Of a DNA stretch of 64,000 nt, positions 1 to 10,564 are shown in pieces. The notes under the pieces were generated by a model that worked only from the letters and a program-made list of their open reading frames with translations, was not told the origin of the DNA and did no database searches. The translations under genes and the position numbers were made by a program. Source of the stretch: Bradysia coprophila (Eukaryota > Arthropoda > Insecta > Diptera > Sciaridae); contig NW_023503608.1 in NCBI RefSeq assembly GCF_014529535.1, forward strand, positions 12,512,501 through 12,576,500, read 5' to 3'. Each line of letters begins with the position of its first letter. The stretch's first letter is position 1.

Positions 1-299
1 TTTTATTTATGCGTTAAGATTTTCTTTAAGATATTCCGCACCTACTTCAAAAAGTTTGTTATAGAAAGTGTTATATTCAAACTATTGACAATAAAACTGC
101 CTTTTACCTCCCTTACCAGATAAAACTAACTCACTCGCAGCACCTCACGGAAATACTGATTCCATACGAAATTATTGCTAGATTTGACTCCGACACTCGC
201 AGCACCTTTATCCCAAAATGTTGATGAAAACAAAATGTCGACATTGATGATAAATAGATAGATCTCAGTACCTTAATCAGTAAATTCAACACTGAGGGG
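1..299. other. no gene seen
   Basis: AT-rich sequence with short open frames that show no domain, splice pattern or codon signal. I see no gene or RNA here. Confidence 0.5.
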
Positions 300-440
300 G
301 ACCGCACTGAAAAGAGTTGCAAAAGTTGCATTTTGAAAAAAGAGTTGCAAAAGAGTTGGACGCACAGATAAAGAGTTGCAAAAGAGTTGCACGCGAAAAA
401 AAGAGTACAAATGAGTTGCAGAAGAGTTGCACATGCAAAA
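300..440. repeat. degenerate AAGAGTTGC array
   Basis: The words AAGAGTTGCAAAAGAGTTG and variants recur about seven times at irregular spacing of roughly 10-25 bp. This is a decayed minisatellite. Open frames across it are a by-product of the repeat. Confidence 0.7.
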
Positions 441-1122
441 TGTGGTATTAACGTTGACAAAATATCTTCGTTCTATAAATTTAGTAGATTCTATGTTCGA
501 CAGAAGGAAACAGTTTTACTAATCCTAAATAAAAGCGACGTAAATATTTATAGATCCGTACAATTGATGTAGGAATACAGTGACAACAGATTTTATAAAA
601 TTATTAAAAGAAGTTCGAGAACGAACGTCTAGAGAACATCAACTGACGACGAATGTAAAATTTTGACACAATGTCCTACTTTTCATTTTTCTAATATAAC
701 TTTGACTTTTTATTGACAAAAATTAGTAAATTTAGTAAAATGATAGAACGGTTTCACCTTCATTATGACCTGGATAGTAGAATAAAGAGTCAATACCATT
801 ACGTCATGGTGGAACAAATCGAGAATTAGAAACAAGCCGAAGTACTGAAAATATACCTTATTTTAACTATCTAACGAAATATCCTATTTCTTAAATAGTA
901 CATTACTGCTATTAGGCTGGATATAAGATACGTGTACGTATACGAGAGCTTGCACGAGTATTAGTACGAGTCTCTTATATACAGCCTTATATCAGTGAGG
1001 TATTTTATCACAGTAGGCAAACAACTCTTTTTCTAGTGATTTAATTTTGCTTGCAAAACCTTTAGCTCTCTAGGATAAATTAGTTTACTCTTATGTAACT
1101 TACTGAAATACAATAGTTATTT
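441..1122. other. no gene seen
   Basis: AT-rich, with scattered short direct repeats and no coding or RNA signal recognised. Confidence 0.5.
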
Positions 1123-1303
1123 GTGTATCTGTTCTGGACGATTGTTTTTAGACAATTTCGCTTGTCTCACTTCGTTCGGGCTACATGCGAAAGTGCCTAA
1201 AATCAATCGTCCAAAACAGATACTCAAAACATTTTTCATGTAAGGGGTCGAAAACCTGAGAAAAATATTGAAACTCCCTCATTTTCGGCCCCGACACATG
1301 AAA
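1123..1303 (+). repeat. foldback repeat, copy A
   Basis: This segment is repeated in direct orientation at 1843-2037. Each copy has an inverted pair built around CTGTTTTGGACGATTG and its complement CAATCGTCCAAAACAG, then a shared tail ending in CGGCCCCGACACATGAAA. Copy A has lost a few bases of the left arm relative to copy B. This looks like a small non-autonomous foldback element. Confidence 0.75.
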
Positions 1304-1842
1304 TAGTATTATACATAATACTACATAATAGATACAAATCGTGTGATTGCCGCCCTTGCCTGCGGCGCGGGCTGCAAACTTCACACGTTTGAATTTTTTT
1401 ACTTTCGCCCTGAGTGATGCATACTATTTTTTATGCCAAATACTGCGGAAGATTTGTATTTTCGGTCCAAAACAAAACATAATTTTAATTAAACTGTTGA
1501 GTTATCAACAAAATTTGGTGTAGAAACACCAAAATGCCGAAAAGCGCGGGTCCAGGGGGCGGCAGCCCCCTGGTATAAAAATAAAAACAATTTAACAAAT
1601 GAAATTACTGTAAACATACATTCACTTGCTCACAAAACATTTGGCTATCGTCAACACAACACTACACTCAATGCGTACTTTCAATCAAGTGAACATGTGT
1701 TTTCGAGACATATGAGGACCGAAAGTAAAATGATGACAGTGATATTTACTTTCGGCCCGAAAATACGCAAGGCCTGAATTTTTTTACTTTCGGTCACCAT
1801 TTGAGGACCGAAAATACAAACTTTCGCAGTATTTGGCATAAA
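1304..1842. mobile_element. TIR-like spacer between foldback copies
   Basis: An inverted pair lies at about 1434-1471 and 1804-1841 (TGCCAAATACTGCGG and CCGCAGTATTTGGCA, the second with an extra base). CGAAAATAC and TTTTACTTTCG motifs recur inside. There is no transposase frame. The two foldback copies flank this block, so the whole 1.1-2.0 kb stretch may be one composite element. Confidence 0.5.
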
Positions 1843-2037
1843 ATAGTTATTTGTGTATCTGTTTTGGACGATTGTTTTTAGGCAATTTCGCGAGTTGCCT
1901 AACACTTCGTTCGGGCTACATGCGAAAGTGCCTAAAATCAATCGTCCAAAACAGATACTCAAAAAATTTTTCATGTAAGGGGTCGAAAACCCAAGAAAAA
2001 TCTCGAAACTCCCTCATTTTCGGCCCCGACACATGAA
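1843..2037 (+). repeat. foldback repeat, copy B
   Basis: Second copy of the repeat at 1123-1303, with longer arms. The left arm is 1854-1890 and the right arm 1922-1958, giving a stem of about 37 bp with one or two mismatches. The non-palindromic tail is shared with copy A. Confidence 0.8.
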
Positions 2038-2194
2038 AAATACATTTATCTCCTGCAAGCTGATATTTCATACATTACGCGTTTCTGCATATAAACACAA
2101 ACACATACATAACCACAGCCTATACGATTGGATAATTCACACATAACCCACCTAGGGTAAATTTACTTTCCATCTACATATTTGAAAAAAAAAA

Positions 2195-2275
2195 AAAACG
2201 CCGAACTGCGGAAGCGAACACGGGACCAGCAGCATATCAACCAAACATGCTGACCACTACGCCAACAAATCACAT
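2195..2275 (-). repeat. tRNA-derived SINE-like fragment
   Basis: On the minus strand there is a perfect A-box match (TGGCGTAGTGG) and a near B-box (GTTCGCTTCC), about 40 nt apart as in tRNA-type pol III promoters. A run of about 14 T follows, which would end pol III transcription. The acceptor and T stems do not pair, so this is a SINE or tRNA relic and not a working tRNA gene. Confidence 0.55.
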
Positions 2276-2665
2276 AACGCGACGCAATTGGTGTCGGTAG
2301 TGGTTCGTCACTTCTACATCGATCAAATAATCAGAGTAGTCGGAATGATGTGATTTGAACGAAATGTTGAGGTGGATAGTATATGTGTGTGAGTAAGTAA
2401 ATAAAGGATTCTCTGTATGATGTTTTTTTTGTTGTGAATGCGTTTTAAAACAACATGCTTAATTAATTAATTTTAAATCCAAATTTTTGTGGTTATTTCG
2501 CTAAAGTATGAAATATCAGCTTGCAGGAGATAAAACATTGTTCTGCCTTGGTGTATATTTCTCGAATCACTTCTTATGTACAATTCTATATACACTCGCT
2601 GGCGCTCGTTATATACAATTGTACATACGAAGTTATTCTCGAAATATACACCAAGGCAGAAAATG
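2276..2665. other. no gene seen
   Basis: AT-rich spacer. An inverted echo (CTCGAATCACTTC... and ...GAAGTTATTCTCGA, with CCAAGGC flanks) lies around 2547-2660, probably another decayed foldback. No coding signal. Confidence 0.4.
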
Positions 2666-2669
2666 TACT

Positions 2670-3275
2670 ATTCTTACTCGAGAGACACACACCGACTGAC
2701 GAAATTACTCTGCCTGCTTGCCTATTTATAACACAAATATTTGGTAGTTGACTACCACGGTGGTAAATTGCAATGCTACTATGAGCAAACCAACACCAGG
2801 CAAATCAATTATTATTTGTTATCTGGTAACCGATCGCTCATAGCAGACATTGCAATTTGAAAGTTTGGTAGTTGTTGGTAGTTAGACACCCAAACTATAT
2901 AGCAGCAAAGATGTTTCTTACTCGAGAGACGCACACCGACTGACGAAATTATTCGGCCTGCTGGTCTATTTATAAATCGAGTATTTGGTAGTTGACTACC
3001 AAAGTGGTAGTTGACTACCAAAGTGGTAGTTGACTACCAAAGTGGTAGTTGACTACCAAAGTGGTAGTTGACTACCAAAGTGGTAGTTGACTACCAAAGT
3101 GGTAGTTGACTACCAAAGTGGTAGTGGACTACCAAAGGGGTAGTTGACTACCAAAGTGGTAGTTGACTAATACGGATGTTGTAGATATGTTTACTGTTTG
3201 AGAGCTGCACACCGACTGATGAAATTAATCGGCTCGCTTGCCTATTTATAATTCCAAAATTTGGTAGTTGAATAC
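2670..3275. repeat. higher-order repeat with a 19 bp palindromic array
   Basis: Three related blocks (near 2675-2760, 2918-3000 and 3195-3275) carry the string CACACCGACTGACGAAATTA, exact or slightly changed, then TATTTATAA and a GGTAGTTGACTACC-like motif. After the second block that 14 bp near-palindrome is repeated ten times at a strict 19 bp period. The copies start at 2987, 3006, 3025, 3044, 3063, 3082, 3101, 3120, 3139 and 3158, with the linker AAAGT. The last copies have single-base changes. This is satellite-like and non-coding. Confidence 0.9.
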
Positions 3276-4108
3276 CAAAGTGGTACTTGAATGAGTACCA
3301 AGCTAGTAGTAAACAGAAATTGAAAAAAAAATGAAAAAAGACCTCACCAGGCTTCAGCCGGTCTATTCTTGTTTTACTTTCGCCCCTTGTCATTCAATGT
3401 ACTATTTATAAATATTCATAGACAACATTGATTTCTATCTTTATTGAATTCAAGTAATTATATCTCTGATAAATAATACAGCCTGATGCGAAATGGTATT
3501 TTTGAACTTCATATTAATACAAAACGTCGAAAGACGTATTTAATTTTCTCTCAGATCGAAACGGTGGTCTAACGTCCTACTATTTGTTCGACATTGTGCC
3601 TGTCTAATGGCACGAATTCGTTTTTGACGTGATGAATGCATTAAGCATTCGCTGTTAACCAATACAATGATGATTGTTTCATCTTTTGGTTTAACGAATT
3701 CAACGAATTCACTTCGTATCTATAGAAGAATCAAACCACCATCGTCACATACATGTACGGCTTATGAAAGTTTGAAAAAACTATCCTAAGTTTCACATCG
3801 TATGAGACGAGACACAAAAACCAAACCTTGACCTAGAGAAAGTTTAAATTTGTTGGTCCCGATAGTCTTTGCAGGGACCACTTAGTATAATATAAGTAAT
3901 CCTTATAAGCTCTTATATACAGCAATGTTAAAATTAAAGTAAAAGATTTTTGTAAAAATCTATTTAAAAGGAAGTGAAAGGAAGTTATAGACTGCATAAT
4001 TATGATTACGGTGATGAAATTACATGTCTTGTGCGAATTCAGTGAAAGAAAGTGAGCATTTATTAGAAAATAAATCTAAACGACGAATGTTGCGAAAAAG
4101 TAATTTCT
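3276..4108. other. no gene seen
   Basis: Spacer downstream of the peroxidase-like gene. Some TE-like words (TTTTACTTTCGCCCC near 3373) echo the 1.4 kb element. No coding exon is recognised. Confidence 0.45.
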
Positions 4109-6535
4109 TCATTTCCAAGCTGACAAATCCATCGGCGGGTAATTTCTGCAATCGATCTTCGGATTTGCTGAATTAGGTGCAGTTGACCACATTTTATTCG
4201 TTTCCTTCAACATCGAATTTGCACAAATAATATGCGCAATTTGATACTTCGTAACCGCATCGATTTGAGCTTTCGTAAAGGGATAGGGATTCTCCGGATG
4301 CGAATAGAAATAAATATCTCCACCTACGACGTTATAAATGATGGAATTTGTTTATGTACTGTCCGTTTGACAAGAGGATCGCCACGGTTCAGCAGGGGGT
4401 TTTGAACATTTGTTTTTTACACGTTGGCACACGTGCTCTTGTCAGATTCAAGATTCTTTTTACGAAGGTTACGCTGATTATACTTTGTGAAAAAGGCCAA
4501 TACCTTGCAAATATGTCACATCTTGGACAGAATTTGACACTGCAATATCTGCAACATGAAAAAACTAAATGTTCGAAACCCCCTGAAACCCCGTGCTTCC
4601 ACCTACGTAATATACACAAACTAGGTGAGCCAATCTTAATTTATTATAATTAGCGCCGATCACACACCCGAAAGTGGGACCAACAAGTGGATTTCCGACC
4701 GACTCAAATGCTTCCAGCAAGCCACCAACATAAAAATCGACATCCTCATGTGATTTGTAGATATTCCTTAACAGATCGACGTTGGTTTTGTTGAAAATTT
4801 TGTTAAAATCATCGAAGCTATTGATGTCTGGTTTTATATTGCATATTCGTCGTATTTGCACAAAAGATGGTACGCCGTGATCCCAGCCGCGCTGAATATC
4901 TATCGATATGAGATCAGTACCGAAACCTTGACGATTTTTTCCGATTCTATTGACGAGCTGTTCGAATTGAAAACAATTAAATTGAAAATATTAGTTAGAT
5001 CTTTTCTGCAATACCTCATCACTATATCGGCCGACGTTTACAGGCTGATTCAGGACACCTCTTAATGCATCATCGAAACCATTCTCTAAAAGATCAATAC
5101 GTCCAATTGTGTTGGATTGCAAATATCTTCTCGATCGATTATTTTCGCCATGAAACAGCATATGCGCAGGAAGGTAATAGTGAGCTCCGCGATATGTTAA
5201 TGCAAATTCGACGGATGTTGCAACATTCGTTTTATGGGAATAGGTTGCATTGACAACTCTATTTGAAATCTTTTCGATTGACTTTGCTGTTATCAAATTG
5301 AACTGAAAATTGGCAATATTGATTCTACGAGCTTCTTGAAAAATTCTTTCATCGCTCCATCTGGGGTTGAGTCTTGTAAGCCTTTCAGCAAGATGATTGT
5401 GGTTTCGCGAAAACAAAGCTGGCCAGATCGAACCGATCGGTGTGACAATAAATCGATCCATAGATGGTAGGTAATTTCCATTCGAATCAACTGGAAGAAT
5501 ACCACCCTTTCCAAGTCGTAATTTCCCGCGCCTATAAATTCGTAATGGTTTCAATTCAGATTCATTATTCCCATAAATCAGAGACAGATCCAGATAGGCA
5601 GTAGCACGGTTCATGATCTGCCCAGTTTCAACGCCATTTCCATATTTTCCTAACTGAGCTCTAACCATGTTCAGACACCCGATGTTCGCCTTTTTAAAAA
5701 ATGGATCGCTTTTCGATACATCTATCGGAAGACACGATGAATGTGACAAAGCAGAAGGTAGTACATTTTTATGTTCTTTTGAGCAACATCGAATCTCATA
5801 TTGTCCACTTTTGGTTTGCATGGGAGCTTGATAATGTAAGTCATGTGTCGCGAACAAAACAATTAACAGCCCTAAAGAATTGTGTTGTGAAGCTGGCGGT
5901 GGTGATCTGACCGCTTTTAATAAAACATTCTGAACGAGCAATCGAGCATTAGGCAAATCTGAGCCGGTCACACTTTTTCTTATTGCATAAATGCCGTCCT
6001 CGTAGTTCTTCGGCCCGAATCTTGAAAATGGAGTATTGCTGGCTCCCCAGTCCGGATTTTTTAAATTGTTCCCTCGTCCATCAATTGAACGATACTTGAA
6101 ATGCCACATCGTTGACTGACCTATGTCTTTGTTGCTACATTGTTGGTAAATTGTCTCGAAAATACATGACGAGACATTCAGTTCATTTTTGAAGATTTGA
6201 GCACCGACAGTTTGTATTTTAGCTTCAATAGCTTGCATGTTAATGTATTCGTTGTATGAGTCGATTCTGAATATACTTGACCGAGACACTAAACCAATAC
6301 GTTCCAAAAATGAATTGTAATAAGTCTCAGATTCTACTAAGTTCTTAACATTCCTCATTGTCGAAAAGAATTCTTTGCAGCTGAAAGAAAAATAAATCGT
6401 CAAATAACGAACATATTTTGAATATTAAGATCTAAAAAAATCTTACTTAATGTTACCATTGCTAATATTGGCCTCTGAGACAATATAGAAGTTCGTAACA
6501 ATAAATAATAACGCCACAGTTATAATTCTCGTCAT
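4109..6535 (-). CDS. secreted haem-peroxidase-like protein (4 exons)
   Basis: Exons on the minus strand are 6535-6447, 6380-5015, 4957-4618 and 4323-4109, and the phases agree (669 aa). The third donor, at 4617, is the least certain. Residues 1-22 form a signal peptide. The rest is an animal haem peroxidase of chorion-peroxidase type. It has the CC...DPFF block, a DLSLIYG calcium-loop motif (about 294-300), RNHN (355-358), the proximal-His region TYRGAHYYLP (His about 430), and DLISIDIQRGWDHG in exon 3. Members oxidise substrates with H2O2 outside the cell. The distal site is altered: WGQFIDHD of the family reads VLFATHD (His about 209 kept), and the Glu used for haem linkage reads Val. Activity is therefore doubtful. 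A broken partial duplicate lies at 24690-25245. Confidence 0.85.
4382..4600. mobile_element. MITE-like foldback in peroxidase intron 3
   Basis: An inverted pair (GGGGGTTTTGAACATTTG near 4396 and CAAATGTTCGAAACCCCC-like near 4565-4583) encloses about 200 bp without a coding frame. The ends resemble hAT-type CAGGGG termini, but I find no clean 8 bp target duplication. It makes up most of the last intron of the peroxidase-like gene. Confidence 0.6.
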
Positions 6536-6580
6536 TGTTGGCAATGTGGATTCGGATGCTCCAAATTAGCAAAGCTGACA

Positions 6581-6589
6581 AATTATAAA
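6581..6589 (-). promoter_or_regulatory. possible TATA box of the peroxidase-like gene
   Basis: TATAATT on the minus strand lies about 46 nt upstream of the ATG at 6535. Transcription would start near 6555 and leave a very short leader. The assignment rests on position only. Confidence 0.3.
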
Positions 6590-6599
6590 AAATGACTTA

Positions 6600-7890
6600 T
6601 CTTCTGAAATGCTGAAATTTCGTTGTTCAGTTGAAAAAGCTAATACAGAAAATCGATGTGTTTCAATATTCGAGGCTATCTATTAGTTTTCAGAATAAGG
6701 TGCGAGGCCGAATGTCTGCTAAAATATATAAAGACCGCAAAGTAAAAAATTCAACTCATTTTTCATGATGATATTGTGTTGTGCATTGAATCATATTAAT
6801 TGTGAGATGATCGTTTGATTACCGACGAATTACTATGTAATGCAAGTGAACATGATCTATATTGCGAACACTGGCCCATTGATTTATTGTCGCTAGCTGG
6901 TTAGAGCGGTAACGTCTTCCCTGCTGTAATACAAATATTTTCTTAGTTAGGCAACCGAACACAATCTATTGACTGAATGTACTCAATAAGTCGGAAAACA
7001 TAATTCCGAAAGAAAGAAAAAGAAAATTCAGACAATACTCCTTGTTTGTGTAAAAGTCATCGCAGCGGTATGACATACATCATTGAAGTATAATACGTCA
7101 TGTAGTATTATTATACATGGACAGTGTATTTTATACGTAGTTAAGTATTTTGATTGTCAGATTTGAATATTCATGAGTTACGTGCAGCGAAATGATAACA
7201 TAGGGCGTTGCTGCCGCCTCAATGGGGCAAATGATGGAAATGGTACTTCTTGTGTACTTCTTCGGCTACGCATCGATCGGCATTTGCATCGGTTTGGCGC
7301 GTTCAGAGTTTTCTTTTGTGTGGTCAGGTCATTGGTTTCAGGGTTTTGCGTGTTCAGTAGTTTAGCGTTTTCTGTTTTGTGCGTGGTAAATCTTTATGCT
7401 TTGATTTGCCTGTTACCCTTGGTTGACGAGATGTGGTTGCCGAGGCTAGCGTAAATCTGATGACAAAATAAAATTGTCAGAATTTTACCGAGGTTAGTTT
7501 GTCTCTTCTAAAAAAAAAATTATTCAAGAAAACCGTTTCTAGGGTAAACTTTATTTTAGCGTTTTACATAAGGCAAATCTGTAGATGAAATTAAATTTTC
7601 AGAATTTTCAATTTTACCGAACTTAATATGTCTGAACGGAATTATTCTAAATCATTCAATCATTAGGTGAATGATACACCCCATACTCGTATCGATATTA
7701 CGTGAACTAGGTCTGTAAGACCTTTACTATCAATTGAAGTATTCAGAACGGAACTAGTTGAGTTCTTTTTTTTCTTTTTTCCCAATTCTTGTCCATATTT
7801 TTCCCATTAAATAAAACTCGACTATAGATCAACTTCAAATTTTTATTGACAAATAATTTGGGCATTTTTGAACTGAAACTGAAAATAAAT
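6600..7890. other. no supported gene
   Basis: AT-rich spacer with a weak tRNA-like word (TAGCTGGTTAGAGCGG at about 6893) that lacks a B box. Two imperfect copies of a short unit ending in TCAGAATTTT occur near 7460-7500 and 7576-7620. The 93-residue open frame at 7173-7454 has a hydrophobic C-terminus but no homology that I recognise and no splice context, so I do not call it a gene. Confidence 0.4.
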
Positions 7891-7891
7891 T

Positions 7892-8173
7892 TCAAACCGG
7901 CAAATTGTTCGTGGTACAGTAGCGGGCGAAACGCCGATTTTGAAATTGTTTGGCTTTGTTTCGTTTATCGGTTGGCAAGGATTTTAGTAGGGTTTCATAG
8001 ATCTTCGTTATCTCATCGTCCACCAGGTGTTCTTCAACCAGGCCGTTTTCGTTTATTTCGTTTACGTACAACAGGCCTGTCTCATCATCTAAACGAACGG
8101 CCACTGCTGACTCCAAATTGGAATACCCAACAAATTTTACAAACGATACATTATCGCCCTCCTCCTCTTCTGC
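7892..8173 (-). CDS. small acidic ORF, unknown
   Basis: Starting from the in-frame ATG at about 8173, the product is about 93 aa. It begins with an acidic run (MAEEEEGD) and continues with a mixed, plausibly folded sequence (AVAVRLDDETGLLYVNEI) and a basic tail with RRFARY. A stop (TAA) near 8226 closes the frame upstream. Immediately upstream, in the same frame, another acidic-Ser stretch ends at that stop (EFEYY), so this could be a gene broken by a nonsense change or a piece carried by a transposon. The region is richer in G+C than its surroundings. No family recognised. Confidence 0.3.
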   Translation of the reverse strand, partial: AEEEEGDNVSFVKFVGYSNLESAVAVRLDDETGLLYVNEINENGLVEEHLVDDEITKIYETLLKSLPTDKRNKAKQFQNRRFARYCTTNNLPV

Positions 8174-8288
8174 CATTTCAAAACTCAGCTCTGACAAGCT
8201 CTCGTCTTCGCTCGTTGACCTTCCTTAGTAGTACTCGAACTCGGGAGACTCAACTGATTCTGAATCTGAGCTTGACGGTGCCACTTGG

Positions 8289-8382
8289 ACAATTCGGTTG
8301 GCGATCGGACGGGCGTACGATGTGGTGACGTGTGTGGTAACAATTCGGTTGTTGGCGATCGGACGGGCGTACGATGTGGTGG
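8289..8382. repeat. two-copy tandem repeat
   Basis: A unit of about 40 bp containing GCGATCGGACGGGCGTACGA occurs twice (about 8289-8328 and 8341-8382), differing by a 3 bp indel. G+C is higher than in the neighbourhood. It may be part of the decayed coding region around it. Confidence 0.75.
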
Positions 8383-8598
8383 TACAAAGATGTCCGCTGG
8401 ACAACCCATTTCCAATTCGACACAGTGGCGTTCCAATTCCATTTCCAATGATTTTCGTTCTCTCCTGGTCGATATCGACGCAAACAAACCCAATTCCATT
8501 TCGTTGGTGAAACAGGTGTTTGGTTTGGCAAGGTGCCTAATGTTCCATCCGGTCTTATGAAATTATACAGCATCGGAGAGGAGCCCAGTCGGAACAGG

Positions 8599-9851
8599 AC
8601 GCCCAAGTAGCATTTGATAACCGCGGTTATAAACGTTACTAATTCGTTGCCAACTTTTTCGTTCTACAACAGTTATGTAACGAATAAGTTGTATTCAGTT
8701 TAACTTATTCGTTATATAACCGTTACACAACTAATTGGTAATCAACCAATTTTAAACGAATTAGTTGCAAAACGGTTATTTGACCAATGAGTGAACCGAT
8801 AATATTTGTTGAAAACTTTTTCGTCCAGAAACCGTCATACAACCAAAAAGTTCGAGTCATTACTTTAACTAATTCGTCGTAAAACGGTCATGGAACTTAA
8901 TAGAAATGTTCATTATCCGTCAGTACGAATCAAGACGCCATGATGGAAAGTTCGATTTTTTGTAGATTTTACATCTACTTTTTTCATGTTTCAGTAGTTC
9001 GGTTTGAAAATGTGTGTGAAAGTGTGAAAATTGTCGGCATCATCGTAATGGAAAACCTGCTATTTCAGTGTAACTAATAAATTTTGAAAAATTTTCTTTA
9101 TGCCAATTTGTAAATCAACATTTTATTCATCAACTTCACTATTTTTGTCTGCCGCTGTTGTCGAAGTTAGGTTTCTTATGTCTTGTTAGGTTTCTTTAGG
9201 AGTTAGGATAGGAGTTAGGACCGGCAACAGCTGCTAACAAAAAAGTGAAATTGATGGATTAAATTTTGTTTAATTGGCGACACAAGAGAGAGCAATTTTA
9301 ATTGTCAATTATGTTACGTGTATTGCAGTTGTACGGAATATATCTCAAGTATTTTGCTTGTATTTTATAATAACCATGACACAAACATTTTAACTTTGCG
9401 AACTGCGCAGTACTTACATATTTTGAGTGCATTAACTATGTGATTTGCGAATATCGAAAAGAAAGAAAAAATTGAACACCAAAAAAACTCTTGGAAATGT
9501 GGCTTAAAGAACAAATATGATGATTAACGAAAAAGTTGTAAAACGGCAGTACAACGGTCTGATGACTGATTGGTTAGAAAATATTGAATTTTCAATTGTG
9601 ACTTATAAGTTATTCGACGGTTATAAAACCGTTTAACAACTTTTAACCAATTTGCTGTATAACCGTTGTGCAACGAATTCGTTATAACATTTTTGTAACT
9701 TTTGCAACTGGGCAAATACCGTTGTACAACCGTTATTACAACGTTGCAGCAACGTTGCGACAACTAATTAGTTATCTTCTAATTTTTACAACCGCGGTTA
9801 AATAACGGTTGTACAACCGAATTTTAACCGTTGAATGCTACTTGGGCGTAT
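8599..9851. mobile_element. 1.25 kb TIR element, non-autonomous
   Basis: The ends are perfect 15-16 bp inverted repeats (CGCCCAAGTAGCATT and AATGCTACTTGGGCG). Inside each end are palindromic AACCGCGGTT words and many copies of the AACGGTT / GTTGTACAAC theme in both orientations. There is no transposase frame. I could not find a target-site duplication, so the superfamily is open. Confidence 0.75.
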
Positions 9852-10564
9852 CGGTCAGCATTCACAAAATAGGCCACTAGTTCCACTTCCGATTGTTGGC
9901 CGTTCCACTTATTTCGTGGTGGTGATCGGCTTTGCTGAAATTAATAAAAATTTGTGAAAATCGGTTGAGCATTACTCAAGTAATTGATTAACTACCTCAG
10001 GCGGGTCACTACATTTATTAAGGTGGTACTACATTTTACATGTAAAATAAGAAAGTAGTCAGCAATGTATGACTCTATAAATAAAGGAGTAAAGTGGTAT
10101 TTTGACAGCGTGAAAACGCTAGAGAGGGTATTGGTTTTCGACATTTTTTAGTATTGCCGCTGTATCTAAAAAGATTTCTGACATAATGTCATGTCCAGCC
10201 GTGTGTGTGTCAGAAAATAGATTGAATTTTAATTGTTACAGTTTGAAACGCAGTTTCTACACAACAATGACATTCATTTTTTGAAAGTGGTAATAGTTGA
10301 ACATCGAGATATTTCATCGCAAACTCAATGAGCACTCTATTTACATTTCACTAAAGGTAATGCCGAAAAAGAACTATACGAACTATATAGGAACTATACA
10401 CTATTATTTTGCTCGATGAGATATTATATGGCGCGATCGGTTATGTTTCCGCACAGGAGAAGTTGACATTATATAACAACGGAGAGAGCAGATATCCTGC
10501 TTTACCATTCATTTTCGAAGTCCATTGAAGTAGTGCTGAAGTCAACCTACAACCAATTCCAGCA
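9852..10564. other. spacer and likely promoter region of the CARD/NB-ARC gene
   Basis: No coding signal. A TATATAA-like word at about 10473 followed by a TTCATT initiator-like word near 10507 lies 60-90 nt upstream of the ATG at 10565 and could be the core promoter. This is by position only. Confidence 0.3.

Noticed and set aside
2987-3171. Regular 19 bp array reminiscent of a CRISPR
   Set aside because: The spacers are an identical 5 bp linker, there are no cas genes, and the DNA is eukaryotic. It is a simple tandem repeat.
6884-6930. tRNA-like word TAGCTGGTTAGAGCGG
   Set aside because: There is no B box or cloverleaf downstream.
7173-7454. 93-codon open frame with a hydrophobic C-terminus
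   Set aside because: No homology, no splice or promoter context, and composition like the surrounding DNA.
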